Shown in pieces: positions 8,758 through 17,465 of a stretch of DNA of 64,000 bases (position 1 is the stretch's first letter; the number at the start of each line of letters is the position of its first letter). The stretch is from Acinetobacter bouvetii DSM 14964 = CIP 107468 (GTDB taxonomy: Bacteria > Pseudomonadota > Gammaproteobacteria > Pseudomonadales > Moraxellaceae): positions 789,166 to 853,165 of the forward strand of contig NZ_KB849726.1 of assembly GCF_000368865.1 (NCBI RefSeq), given 5' to 3'. The position numbers and the translations under genes were made by a program. Under the pieces are notes generated by a model. That model was not told where the DNA came from and made no database searches. It was given only the letters and a program-made list of their open reading frames with translations.

Positions 8758-9894
8758 ATGATTTTAAATGAAGCGCAGAAAATGGTTCAGGACATGATGC
8801 GGGATTTTTCTCAAAGCAAGCTGAAGCCGACGGCAGCGGAAAGGGATAAAACAGCGCGCTTTCCTGCTGAAGAGTTAAAAGAGCTGGGTGCACTGGGTGC
8901 GCTGGGTATGACCGTTTCTGAGGAATGGAGCGGTGCTGGCATGGACTATGTCTCACTGGTTTTGGCCATAGAAGAAATTGCAGCCGGTGATGGCGCAATT
9001 TCAACAATTGTGAGCGTACAGAATTCACTGCCTTGCGGCATTACTCAGCGTTATGGCACAGAAGAGCAAAAGAAAAAATATCTAACCAAGTTGGCGACAG
9101 GTGAAATGTTGGGCTGTTTCTGCCTAACTGAGCCGCAGGCAGGATCGGATGCCAGTGCCCTGGAATGTCAGGCGGTACGCGAGGGTGATGAGTGGGTCAT
9201 TAATGGTACAAAGCAGTTTATTACCACAGGCAAATATGCAGACATCGCCATTGTATTTGCTGTCACCGATAAAGCTGCAGGCAAAAAGGGCATTTCCTGC
9301 TTCTTGGTGCCAACCAATGCTGCGGGATATATTGTGTCGCGTGTAGAAGAAAAGATGGGGCAGCATTGTTCCGATACCGCGACGATCATTTTTGATGACT
9401 GCCGCATTCCAGCGGATCATTTGCTGGGCCAAGAAGGTGATGGCTATAAAATTGCCTTATCGAATTTAGAGTCTGGGCGGATTGGCATTGCCGCGCAATG
9501 TGTCGGCATGGCGCGTGCAGCCCTGGATGCGGCCGTGGAATATGCCCATGAGCGCAAAGCCTTCGGTGTAGAAATTTTGCAGCATCAGGCGGTAGCATTT
9601 CGTTTGGCCGATATGGCCACGCAAATTGAAGCGGCGCGTCAGCTTATTTTGCACGCTGCGGCATTAAAAGACGCCCATTTACCGTGTTTAAAAGAAGCCT
9701 CTATGGCTAAGCTTTTTGCATCGACCATGGCCGAGCGGGTGTGCTCTGATGCGATTCAGACTCATGGCGGCTATGGCTATGTTTCAGACTTTCCCGTTGA
9801 GCGGATTTACCGGGATGTGCGCGTCAGCCAAATTTATGAAGGCGCATCGGATATTCAGCGTCTGGTGATTGCTCGTGAAGTGGCTAAAGCCTGA
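8758..9894 (+). CDS. Acyl-CoA dehydrogenase
   Basis: FAD enzyme of 378 residues catalysing alpha,beta-dehydrogenation of an acyl-CoA, with electrons passed to ETF. All three family domains are present: the helical N-domain, the beta middle domain with CFCLTEPQAGSDAS and WVINGTKQFITTG, and the C-domain with THGGYGY and the catalytic glutamate in YEGASDIQR near residue 364. AAGGA lies just before the ATG. It belongs to the short/branched-chain group by overall look, but chain length is a guess. Likely cotranscribed with the SDR and synthetase genes, unless the hairpin element between them interferes. Confidence 0.93.
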   Translation: MILNEAQKMVQDMMRDFSQSKLKPTAAERDKTARFPAEELKELGALGALGMTVSEEWSGAGMDYVSLVLAIEEIAAGDGAISTIVSVQNSLPCGITQRYGTEEQKKKYLTKLATGEMLGCFCLTEPQAGSDASALECQAVREGDEWVINGTKQFITTGKYADIAIVFAVTDKAAGKKGISCFLVPTNAAGYIVSRVEEKMGQHCSDTATIIFDDCRIPADHLLGQEGDGYKIALSNLESGRIGIAAQCVGMARAALDAAVEYAHERKAFGVEILQHQAVAFRLADMATQIEAARQLILHAAALKDAHLPCLKEASMAKLFASTMAERVCSDAIQTHGGYGYVSDFPVERIYRDVRVSQIYEGASDIQRLVIAREVAKA

Positions 9895-9910
9895 TTGATC
9901 AGACTTTAGT

Positions 9911-9965
9911 AGATGCCCAAAGCCTGCAATGCATTTGACGGTTATGGAAATTGCAGGCGGCATCT
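9911..9965. other. Long intergenic stem-loop
   Basis: Outer arms AGATGCC (9911-9917) and GGCATCT (9959-9965) enclose perfect inner arms GCCTGCAAT (9922-9930) and ATTGCAGGC (9950-9958), with a CAAA bulge on one side and a 19-base loop. No T-run follows on either strand. It may be an RNA processing or attenuation structure between the dehydrogenase and synthetase genes. Confidence 0.5.
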
Positions 9966-10138
9966 GAACATGTTTTGCTTATCTTATATTTAAAAAAAGC
10001 ACTGAGTGATCGGCGCAAATCTTAGTACTGGATGTACAGCTGGGGCTGAGTAAAGGCCACAGCAGAAATAAAACAATGATGAATGCGCTAAGCGCGGATG
10101 CCTTGCCATTTTGTCTATCGAATAAGAGGTTTTTAAAA

Positions 10139-11794
10139 ATGAAAACATTGGAACAGGCCTATCTGGATTTTGATTTTGAAAAGCTGATGACGGTGCAATT
10201 GGCAGGTTCAGCGCAGCGTATGAATGCCTATGTGGAATGCTGCCAGCGTTATGTCGGACAGCAAAAGACCGCGCTGATTTGGGAAGGCAAACATGGCGAA
10301 TCTGCTGAATGGACATTTGAACAGCTGGATGAGGCATCTGGCAAACTGGCGAACTATTTTAAAAGTTTGGGCCTAAAAAAAGGCGACTGCATCGCTGGCC
10401 TTTTGCCCAGAACGCCAGAACTGCTGATTACTGTATTGGCGACATGGCGGATAGGCGCAATTTATCAGCCGCTATTTACCGCTTTTGAGTCGAAAGCCAT
10501 TGAACACCGCATAGACACGGCACAGACCCAGTTGATCGTGACCAATGCAGAACAGCGTCCAAAGTTAAACAGCGTAAAAGTGCCGCATATTTTAACGGTG
10601 CAGCCTCATTTAAGCACAGATGAAGGATCACCATCAGATGCAGGCTTTTGGCAGGTGCTTGCATCACAGTCTGCGGTTTGTGAACCTGAAATGCTGAGCT
10701 TTGACGATAATTTCCTGATGATGTTTACCTCGGGAACCACTGGGCTGGCAAAATCGGTGCCGGTGCCTTTAAAAGCGGTCTTAGCCTTTAAGGGCTATAT
10801 GACCCATGCGGTTGATTTGCGTGATGAGGATTCGTTCTGGAATTTGGCGGATCCCGGCTGGGCCTATGGCCTGTATTACGGCATCACTGGCCCATTAAGT
10901 TTAGGCCATAGCATTATCATGGATGAGCGTGCGTTTAGCGTTGATAACGCTTTACAGATTATTCAAAAATATAAAGTCAGCAATTTGACGGGTTCACCAA
11001 CAGCATTCCGCATGTTTTTTGGCTTTAAAGAAAAGTTTGACCCGTCGATTAAAAATCATTTGCGTGTGGTAAGCAGTGCAGGCGAGCCGTTAACGCCTGA
11101 AGTGATTCACTGGTTTAATCATGACTTAAATGTGAATATTTATGACCAATATGGGCAGACAGAATTAGGCATGGTCATCGCCAATCATCATGCGCTGGAT
11201 CACTATAAAAAAGTCGGTTCGGCGGGCTACGCAATCCCGGGGCATCGTTTTGCGGTGTTGAATAAAGAGCATCAGGAAGTGGAGGCGGGCAGCATAGGTA
11301 CTTTGGCCATAGATTGTTCGCAATCGCCATTATTTTGGTTTAATGGCTATGGCGGCAATAACCGTAAATCGTTTGTGGGGCACTATTATTTAACGGGCGA
11401 TACCGTGTGTTTAAATGAGCAAATGGGCATAGATTTTATTGGGCGTGCTGACGATGTCATTACAACGTCAGGCTATCGTGTGGGCCCTTTTGATGTGGAA
11501 AGCACATTATTGGAATGCGCGGAGGTTTTGGAGTCTGCTGTAGTGGGCAAGCCAGATCCAGAACGCACAGAGCTTGTAAAAGCTTTTGTGGTGCTTAAAG
11601 CACAATATCCAGCTACGCCGGAACTGATGCAGAAATTACAGGACTATGTGCGTTCACGCCTATCGAAACATGCCTATCCAAAAGAAATTGAGTTTGTGGC
11701 AAATCTGCCGAAAACCTCCAGCGGAAAAATTCAGCGCAATTTGCTGAAACAGCAGGAAATTGCCAAGGCGGAAAATCTGCATAAAGTAGGCTAG
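10139..11794 (+). CDS. AMP-forming acyl-CoA synthetase
   Basis: ANL-superfamily ligase of 551 residues that activates a carboxylic acid to its CoA thioester through an acyl-adenylate. It shows the phosphate loop FTSGTTGLAK near residue 199, YDQYGQTELG near residue 336, the TGD and GRADDVITTSGYRVGPFDVES hinge region in its C-half, and the catalytic lysine in KTSSGKIQRN near the end. The start MKTLEQ is preferred over an upstream ATG at 10076 because AGAGG precedes it. It resembles medium-chain or acetyl-CoA synthetase-like enzymes; the substrate is probably the acid degraded by the two dehydrogenases upstream. Confidence 0.9.
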   Translation: MKTLEQAYLDFDFEKLMTVQLAGSAQRMNAYVECCQRYVGQQKTALIWEGKHGESAEWTFEQLDEASGKLANYFKSLGLKKGDCIAGLLPRTPELLITVLATWRIGAIYQPLFTAFESKAIEHRIDTAQTQLIVTNAEQRPKLNSVKVPHILTVQPHLSTDEGSPSDAGFWQVLASQSAVCEPEMLSFDDNFLMMFTSGTTGLAKSVPVPLKAVLAFKGYMTHAVDLRDEDSFWNLADPGWAYGLYYGITGPLSLGHSIIMDERAFSVDNALQIIQKYKVSNLTGSPTAFRMFFGFKEKFDPSIKNHLRVVSSAGEPLTPEVIHWFNHDLNVNIYDQYGQTELGMVIANHHALDHYKKVGSAGYAIPGHRFAVLNKEHQEVEAGSIGTLAIDCSQSPLFWFNGYGGNNRKSFVGHYYLTGDTVCLNEQMGIDFIGRADDVITTSGYRVGPFDVESTLLECAEVLESAVVGKPDPERTELVKAFVVLKAQYPATPELMQKLQDYVRSRLSKHAYPKEIEFVANLPKTSSGKIQRNLLKQQEIAKAENLHKVG

Positions 11795-11832
11795 TTGATT
11801 TTAAAATGGCTTTATCTTAAATGCATTCAAAT

Positions 11833-11860
11833 AAAAAGGCGGTCATGAGACCGCCTTTTT
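11833..11860. terminator. Bidirectional terminator
   Basis: A perfect 12-base stem, AAAAAGGCGGTC and its complement, with an ATGA loop, between the converging synthetase and efflux genes. Confidence 0.88.
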
Positions 11861-11883
11861 ATTTGGGTTTCACTAATGAATAT

Positions 11884-13083
11884 TTAGCGGCTGGCCATCG
11901 GTAACTGTTTTGGCAATAATATCAGGCAAGCTAAAGCAGCAATCAGCGCACAAACAGCAATGATACTGACCAAGCCAAAACCGCCTGCAGAAGAAAAAGC
12001 CCCTGTTATGGCTACGACGATTGCACCAAAGCCAAATTGCAGAGAGCCCAATAAGGCTGAAGCGGTTCCTGTATTTTTGTGCTGGAACATTAACGCCAAT
12101 TGAGTTCCTGTCGGCATAATAAAACCCAGTAAAGCCACAGCAATAAATAAGGCAATACAGAAAATAATTAAGCTGTCTATGCCGCATGCTAAGCAGGCAA
12201 AAAGCACAGCAATCACAATAAAAAAGCCAAGGTTCATGCATTTATAGGCCTGCAGCAGGCCCATTCTTTCATGCACTTTCGGATTTAAAATTGCAGCAGC
12301 AATTAATCCAAACGCATTTAAGGCAAACAGCAGGCTGAATTGAGTTGATGTGAGCTGATATTCAGAAATAAAGACGCTGGCAGAACCGGCAATGTAGGCA
12401 AAGAACCCCGCTTGAGCAATACAGAGGGCGAATGCATAAATAATGAATTTACGGTCAGTGATAATTTGGCCATACAGCTTAAAGGTCTGTGAAAGCTGAA
12501 ATTGTTTACGCTGTTCGGTATTGCGTGTTTCCGGCAACAATACAGCAGCAGCGCTCAGTACGATTGCGCCGTACACAGTAAGAAAGATGAAAATATTGCG
12601 CCAAGAGCCTAAAGCCTGCAAGCCATCGCCAATTAAGGGCGCGGCCACGGGCGATAAGCCCAAAATAGCTAAAACCATCGACATCATTTTACCCATCGCA
12701 GGGCCTTCATATTGATCTTTAATGATGGCGAAAGCGATGACTATGCCAATCGAACCGCCTAAGCCCTGTACAAAGCGGATCGTTTGCAGTTGCGTCGCCG
12801 TTGCTGCCAAGGCGCAGCCAATCGAACCGAGTATAAAAATACTGAGCCCTGTGTAGATAAGCGGTTTGCGTCCAAATTTATCTGAAAGCGGGCCATAGAC
12901 CAATTGTCCCAGCATCAACCCCACAAAGAAAGTCATTAAGCTGAGCTGAATTGCGCCTTCGCTGCTGCCCATTGCTGCTGCCATTGCTGGAATGCTGGGC
13001 AGATACATATCAATGCCGATAGGGCCAAGGGTTGCCAGCAATGCAATGAGCAGAGGCATTGCACGGTTTGGTGATGCTGTCAT
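11884..13083 (-). CDS. Bcr/CflA-family drug efflux transporter
   Basis: Inner-membrane MFS antiporter of 399 residues with 12 predicted helices. The N-terminus has the Bcr/CflA hallmark LGPIGIDMYLPSIPAM, and motif A, YGPLSDKFGRKP, lies near residue 64. Such proteins export bicyclomycin, chloramphenicol, sulfonamides or similar compounds with proton exchange. It is divergent from a TetR-type gene 70 bases away, the usual arrangement for a drug-responsive pump and its repressor. The actual substrate is unknown. Confidence 0.9.
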   Translation of the reverse strand: MTASPNRAMPLLIALLATLGPIGIDMYLPSIPAMAAAMGSSEGAIQLSLMTFFVGLMLGQLVYGPLSDKFGRKPLIYTGLSIFILGSIGCALAATATQLQTIRFVQGLGGSIGIVIAFAIIKDQYEGPAMGKMMSMVLAILGLSPVAAPLIGDGLQALGSWRNIFIFLTVYGAIVLSAAAVLLPETRNTEQRKQFQLSQTFKLYGQIITDRKFIIYAFALCIAQAGFFAYIAGSASVFISEYQLTSTQFSLLFALNAFGLIAAAILNPKVHERMGLLQAYKCMNLGFFIVIAVLFACLACGIDSLIIFCIALFIAVALLGFIMPTGTQLALMFQHKNTGTASALLGSLQFGFGAIVVAITGAFSSAGGFGLVSIIAVCALIAALACLILLPKQLPMASR

Positions 13084-13118
13084 AATAAATCTGAATTTGG
13101 TAAAACGGCGCGTATTAT

Positions 13119-13134
13119 GAAACCTATTAGTTTC
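13119..13134. promoter_or_regulatory. Candidate TetR operator
   Basis: An imperfect inverted repeat, GAAACCTATTAGTTTC, midway between the divergent efflux and TetR genes. The outer five bases of each arm match exactly. TetR proteins bind such short palindromes over their own promoters, so this is the best candidate site here. Confidence 0.4.
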
Positions 13135-13153
13135 CTAAGTCAAGGAAGAAGAC

Positions 13154-13759
13154 ATGGCTAAACTGGGCAGACCTTTGGCAATGACCGTGGCGCAGCGCCG
13201 TAAAGAAATTTTCTTGGCTGCAGAGAAACTGTTTGGAAATTATGGGTTTGAAAATGTCACGATGGCTCAAATTGCCACGGAAACAGGCATGTCGAAAAAA
13301 ACCTTATATGCATATTTTTCTGATAAACGCGCATTGCTCAAATCCTTGGTCGAATCCTCTTATATCTGGCCAGAGGAAGCATTTCCTGACCATCAGCTCA
13401 ATTGCGCGGCGGTATTAAAACAGCATTTAAAAACCATTGCTGAGCATGTGCTTTCAGAGCGCCATATTAAATTATGCCGTTTATCTATTGCGGAGCATGC
13501 AGATATGGACGGCATCTCAAATACATTTTATGAGATGGGCATCGCGTCTAGCCGCAATCATTTAATTGCAGCCATTGAGCAGATTGCGCCTGCAGAACGG
13601 CGTTTAGCATTAACGGCAGAGATTTTGGCGGACATGCTGTTTGGTGCATCCATTGCAAAACCATTTCTTGATGCATTATTGATCGATAAGGTGGCGGATT
13701 TGGCTGAAATACATCAAACCATTGACACGACTGTCGATGCAATGCTGATAATAGCCTGA
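13154..13759 (+). CDS. TetR/AcrR-family regulator
   Basis: A 201-residue repressor with an N-terminal TetR helix-turn-helix at about residues 16-62 (FGNYGFENVTMAQIATETGMSKKTLYAYFSDK in pieces) and a helical ligand domain after it with an AefR-like look. The ATG follows AAGGAAGAAG. It diverges from the Bcr/CflA pump gene and most likely represses it and itself until an inducer binds. The moeB-like gene starts 38 bases after its stop, so readthrough into the next genes is possible. Confidence 0.9.
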   Translation: MAKLGRPLAMTVAQRRKEIFLAAEKLFGNYGFENVTMAQIATETGMSKKTLYAYFSDKRALLKSLVESSYIWPEEAFPDHQLNCAAVLKQHLKTIAEHVLSERHIKLCRLSIAEHADMDGISNTFYEMGIASSRNHLIAAIEQIAPAERRLALTAEILADMLFGASIAKPFLDALLIDKVADLAEIHQTIDTTVDAMLIIA

Positions 13760-13797
13760 ACATCGACGCAACACTTATTTACACGGATATAGAAACA

Positions 13798-14571
13798 GTG
13801 AATCAGCCCACAGATTTGGATTTAGAACTTAGCGAATCTGAAATGCATCTTTATAGCCGTCAAATTTTATTGGATGGCTGGGATATTGAAGCGCAGGAAA
13901 AACTTAAACTTTCGAATGTGCTCATTGTCGGCTGTGGGGGTATTGGCTGCGCATCTGCCGAACTTTTGGCGCGTGCAGGCGTGGGTAAAATTACCCTGAT
14001 CGATGCTGATACGATTGAAATCAGCAATCTGCAGCGGCAAATGGCATTTACTGAAGCTGATTTAGGCTTTTATAAAGCCGAGGTTTTAGCCAAACGCCTA
14101 GCCAGCATTAATCCCTATATTCAAGTAAACAGTGTGGTTTCTAAACTGGATGCATCCAATGCGGAATCACTGATTTCCCCGCAAGATTTGGTGCTAGATG
14201 GCTGTGATAATTTTGCCACACGCTATTTGGTCAATGCTATTTGCAAACAGCTGAATGCGCCTTTAATCAGTGCATCGGCCATTGGTTTTCAAGGCCAATT
14301 GTTTATGGTGGAAAGTGACTCGGCCTGTTATGAATGCCTCTTTCCGAAAGAGCAGCAGGCCAATGAAAGCCTGCGCTGTGCCGATTCTGGGGTTTTGGCC
14401 ACCACGCCAAATGTAATGGCCAGTTTGCAGGCGCATCATGCCTTGCTGTTTTTAGGCTTGAATGCTGCGCCATTAAAGCAGAAACTGCTGCTTTGGGATG
14501 GACTCAGCATGAAACAGCGTGTTTTAGGCTTTCTGCATGATGAAAATTGTCCAATTTGTCAGGCAAGATAG
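13798..14571 (+). CDS. moeB: MoeB/ThiF/HesA-family adenylyltransferase
   Basis: E1-like enzyme of 257 residues that adenylates the C-terminal glycine of a small sulfur carrier such as MoaD or ThiS. It has the ATP-binding VGCGGIGC near residue 45, the SNLQRQ adenylation motif near residue 76, a cysteine in LRCADSGV, and two CxxC pairs (CYEC and CPIC) for zinc. It aligns along its whole length with E. coli MoeB from SESEMHLYSRQ on. The start is GTG, placed by this similarity; a later ATG would cut into the conserved N-terminus. No other molybdopterin or thiamine gene is nearby, so MoeB versus ThiF is not settled. Confidence 0.8.
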   Translation: MNQPTDLDLELSESEMHLYSRQILLDGWDIEAQEKLKLSNVLIVGCGGIGCASAELLARAGVGKITLIDADTIEISNLQRQMAFTEADLGFYKAEVLAKRLASINPYIQVNSVVSKLDASNAESLISPQDLVLDGCDNFATRYLVNAICKQLNAPLISASAIGFQGQLFMVESDSACYECLFPKEQQANESLRCADSGVLATTPNVMASLQAHHALLFLGLNAAPLKQKLLLWDGLSMKQRVLGFLHDENCPICQAR

Positions 14572-14629
14572 TCCTGCAAAAGATTGAAATTTTGCTACAC
14601 TCACTACAATTTATTTTTCCTCAGACATT

Positions 14630-15928
14630 ATGAAAAACAATATTTGGCTTGATGGATTCCGCTCGGTGGCCCGTATGGGTGAAACGGCGGTCGTGGCGGC
14701 AAAAGCCGGCATTAAATACGCAACAGAAAAACCAAGCAATGCAAAACTCATGCGCGAGACATTTGAGTCGCTGGGTTCAACCTACATTAAATTGGGGCAG
14801 TTTATTGCCAGCACGCCGTCATTATTTCCGCGTGAATACGTTGAAGAATTTCAGGGCTGCCTGGACCAAACGCCAAGTTTGCCTTTCAGCTATGTACAGC
14901 AAGTGTTGGCGTCAGAATTTGCAGGCCGTGATTTATCGCAAATTTTTGCCTCAATTGATGAAATACCTTTAGCGTCTGCTTCCATTGCGCAAGTGCATGC
15001 AGCAAAACTGGTTACTGGTGAAAGTGTCGTGCTTAAAGTGCAAAAGCCGGGTGTAGAAACCATTCTCTACACAGATTTAAATGTGCTGCATTGGGCTGCA
15101 AAAATTTTAGAAAAAGCCGTACCCAAAGTTAAATTTGCGTCATTGGCCGATATTGTCGAAGAAATTAAAACCCGTATGGTGCGTGAAGTCGACTTCATTG
15201 AAGAAGCGCAAAATATTGATGATTTTGTCAATTATCTGAATATTACCAATAACAAAGCCGCGGCTGCGCCGAAAGTTTATCATCAGTTTTCTACCCGCCG
15301 CGTGTTAACCATGGAACGCTTTTATGGCGTGCCATTGACTGACTTTGAGGTTGTGAAAAAAGTATCAAAAGATCCATCACAAGTTTTAGTGACGGCCATG
15401 AATACATGGTTTGGCAGTTTGATGATGTGTGAAAGCTTCCATGCAGATTTGCATGCCGGCAATCTGATGCTGTTGGAAGATGGCCGTATTGGTTTTATTG
15501 ACTTCGGTATTGTGGGTCAGTTGAAGCCAGAAGTGTGGACCGCTTGCATTGCCTTTATGGATGCCCTGCAAAAAACGGATTATGCCTTGATGGCGGAAAA
15601 CATGCTGAAAATGGGCATGACCGATAAGAAAATTGATACCAAAGTGCTGGCGGATGATTTGGAGCGGTTGTTCAGCGGCGTATTGCTGGCAGACCCGCAA
15701 GAATTATTAAGCTCTAATCCTGCCGATTTAAATGACATTATGATGGATATGGTCGGGGTAGGCGAACGCCACGGCATCCGTTTCCCGCGTGACTTTGCCT
15801 TGCTGTTTAAGCAAATGCTGTATTTTGACCGTTTCATGCGTATTCTTGCGCCGTATACCGATATTTATGCAGATCAGCGTTTGCAAATGGTGCAAACAAT
15901 CGATCCTAATGTGCTGTTGAAGCATTAA
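14630..15928 (+). CDS. ABC1/AarF (UbiB-like) kinase family protein
   Basis: A 432-residue member of the atypical kinase family linked to ubiquinone synthesis and lipid handling. It has KxGQ in YIKLGQFIAS near residue 56, the alanine-rich nucleotide loop LASASIAQVH near residue 118, VLKVQKPG with the lysine, FHADLHAGN for the catalytic loop, and IDFGIVGQ for metal binding. It lacks the C-terminal membrane helices usual in UbiB (about 540 residues), so I treat it as a shorter AarF paralogue and give no symbol. It follows the moeB-like gene by 58 bases. Confidence 0.88.
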   Translation: MKNNIWLDGFRSVARMGETAVVAAKAGIKYATEKPSNAKLMRETFESLGSTYIKLGQFIASTPSLFPREYVEEFQGCLDQTPSLPFSYVQQVLASEFAGRDLSQIFASIDEIPLASASIAQVHAAKLVTGESVVLKVQKPGVETILYTDLNVLHWAAKILEKAVPKVKFASLADIVEEIKTRMVREVDFIEEAQNIDDFVNYLNITNNKAAAAPKVYHQFSTRRVLTMERFYGVPLTDFEVVKKVSKDPSQVLVTAMNTWFGSLMMCESFHADLHAGNLMLLEDGRIGFIDFGIVGQLKPEVWTACIAFMDALQKTDYALMAENMLKMGMTDKKIDTKVLADDLERLFSGVLLADPQELLSSNPADLNDIMMDMVGVGERHGIRFPRDFALLFKQMLYFDRFMRILAPYTDIYADQRLQMVQTIDPNVLLKH

Positions 15929-15938
15929 TTCAGCATAA

Positions 15939-16071
15939 TAATCCCTCCCAGCTTGCCTTTCTTGCACTTTTTTAAAGCAATGCTTTAAAACTTGCTCAGG
16001 AAGGCATTTTGCCGTTTTGAAATCGATAACGATGGCGAGTCCCTCTTTTAAAAGAGGGATGTAGGGAGGTT
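15939..16071. repeat. MITE-like palindromic repeat
   Basis: About 130 bases with inverted ends (AATAATCCCTCCC at the left, GGGAGGTTATTT at the right). It contains a perfect 10+1+10 stem at 15970-15990 (TTTTAAAGCA/TGCTTTAAAA) and a perfect 18-base palindrome at 16041-16058 (CCCTCTTTTAAAAGAGGG). Its CCCT...AGGG style matches the repeat at 52743-52806. It separates the aarF-like gene from folB. Confidence 0.55.
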
Positions 16072-16102
16072 ATTTATAAATCTTCTATTTCTGAGCAAGC
16101 AC

Positions 16103-16483
16103 ATGGACGCAATTATTATTGAAGGCTTAAAGGTTGATACAGTGGTCGGCTGTTTCAATTGGGAGCGTCAAATTATTCAGCCTTTAATGCTGGATATCAC
16201 CATTAGCACCAGTCTGGAACAGGCGTCGAATTCAGATGAGCTGGAAGATACGCTGAACTATGCAGAAATTTGTGAAATTTCAGCCAAAGTCATTCAGGAT
16301 GCGCAGCCAAAATTGATCGAACATGCGGCAAAGCTGGTGTTAAATGCACTTTTTACTACCTATCCTGTGGTGGAATCTATTATGATTACCATCCGTAAGC
16401 CTGCCATTATCCCGCAAGCAAATTCTGTAGGAATTCGTCTTGAACGTCACCGAAACGATTTTCGCCCTAGCGCTGGCGAGTAA
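16103..16483 (+). CDS. folB: Dihydroneopterin aldolase
   Basis: Cytosolic folate-pathway enzyme converting dihydroneopterin to 6-hydroxymethyl-dihydropterin and glycolaldehyde. At 126 residues it matches the family. The N-terminus IIIEGLKVDTVVGCFNWER, the YAEICEI segment, the LIEHAA helix and the lysine in TIRKPAIIP are typical. Its last 44 bases overlap the start of folK, which encodes the next step. The ribosome binding site is weak. Confidence 0.93.
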   Translation: MDAIIIEGLKVDTVVGCFNWERQIIQPLMLDITISTSLEQASNSDELEDTLNYAEICEISAKVIQDAQPKLIEHAAKLVLNALFTTYPVVESIMITIRKPAIIPQANSVGIRLERHRNDFRPSAGE

Positions 16484-16880
16484 TTGTAATCCGAAACAAC
16501 ATTTTCAACGTGCAATTGCGCAAATCTCTGAATTAGGTGATTTTAAATTTTCAAAAATTTATCTGATTCCATGCCGTGACGGTATTGGTGCCGAATACTG
16601 GAATGCCGCGTGTCTGGTACGCAGTCATTTAACGGCTTTTGAAGTAACGGCCTATTTGAAACAGATGGAAGCGGATTCTGGCCGAATTCGTCCATCGCAT
16701 AATATTTCGCTGGATGTAGACCTGATTGCATGGGGCGATGATTTAACGCACATGCAGTTTAATCCTAAAAAAATGCCCTTGGCTTTGGATGTGAAAATTC
16801 CAATGTATGACATTTGGGAGAATGAACTGTTCGAACATCAGCATGATACATTTCCTGTGGTGCAGGCAGACGGATTGTAA
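16440..16880 (+). CDS. folK: HPPK, folate pyrophosphokinase
   Basis: 2-amino-4-hydroxy-6-hydroxymethyldihydropteridine diphosphokinase, transferring pyrophosphate from ATP to the product of FolB. The protein has 146 residues. The start codon is TTG at 16440: family similarity begins at once (ETIFALALASN, corresponding to the usual ALGSN), and there is no ATG before the middle of the gene. The metal-binding aspartates sit in LDVDLIAWG near residue 95. The reading frame overlaps folB by 44 bases, so the two are translated from one mRNA. It is divergent from E. coli FolK but keeps the key residues. Confidence 0.87.
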   Translation: MNVTETIFALALASNCNPKQHFQRAIAQISELGDFKFSKIYLIPCRDGIGAEYWNAACLVRSHLTAFEVTAYLKQMEADSGRIRPSHNISLDVDLIAWGDDLTHMQFNPKKMPLALDVKIPMYDIWENELFEHQHDTFPVVQADGL

Positions 16881-17009
16881 AAATTTAAAATAGGAGTGTT
16901 GGGCAATATTGTTGCCAGCACAGTCTTTTGAAACATCGTTTTGAAATATCACTTGAAACGTCGAGACAGTTTAATTATCTTAAAATAAGAATAAGACCAG
17001 ATAAATCAA

Positions 17010-17465
17010 ATGTATATTATTGAAAATAAAATGGAAATACAGTGCAGCGCGCAAGCGCTGTTCAATTATGTGACACAGCCTTGGCTATGGCATGAATGGC
17101 ATCCCAACTCTATTTCTGCAACAGAAAGTTCAAATGGGCTTAAAGTGGCTGATACTTTTCAGGAAATGATTCGGCTTAAGCCGCTTGACCCTTTGCCTGT
17201 TATTTTTAATCGGGAAACGTCCTATACTGTTTTAGTGAGTCAGCCTGATACGCAATGGATTGTTGAGGGGAAAACCAATAATGGTGCATTGCGGATACAA
17301 TATGATTTTGAACAAATTTCAGAAAATCGTGTGTTATTTAAAAGAACCTTAAGTTTTAAGGTGGAAGGTCATTTGCGTGTTATGTCGTATTTTCTAGTCA
17401 AAAATATGAAGAAAACCTCAGTGATTGCCTTGGATAATCTCAAGAGAAAGCTTTCTAATGCTTGA
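17010..17465 (+). CDS. SRPBCC-superfamily protein
   Basis: A 151-residue protein with the START/polyketide-cyclase-like fold. A hydrophobic ligand-cavity pattern opens with MEIQCSAQALFNYVTQPWLWHEWHP and ends in a long helix with NMKKTSVIALDNLKRKL. No signal peptide. Such proteins bind hydrophobic ligands; the ligand here is unknown. An alternative start is the methionine at residue 8. It lies between folK and a broken dedA gene, with no clear operon partner. Confidence 0.75.
   Translation: MYIIENKMEIQCSAQALFNYVTQPWLWHEWHPNSISATESSNGLKVADTFQEMIRLKPLDPLPVIFNRETSYTVLVSQPDTQWIVEGKTNNGALRIQYDFEQISENRVLFKRTLSFKVEGHLRVMSYFLVKNMKKTSVIALDNLKRKLSNA

Noticed and set aside
9124..9654. Several overlapping antisense frames of 60-100 codons in the acyl-CoA dehydrogenase gene
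   Set aside because: They mirror the codon pattern of the true gene and have no start signals; the same holds for similar frames in many other genes here.
14630..15928. Calling the AarF kinase ubiB
   Set aside because: The protein lacks the C-terminal membrane helices and length of UbiB and has no ubiE/ubiJ neighbours.
16103..16880. A frameshifted folB-folK fusion
   Set aside because: Both proteins are complete with their own conserved ends, and the 44-base overlap fits a normal coupled pair.
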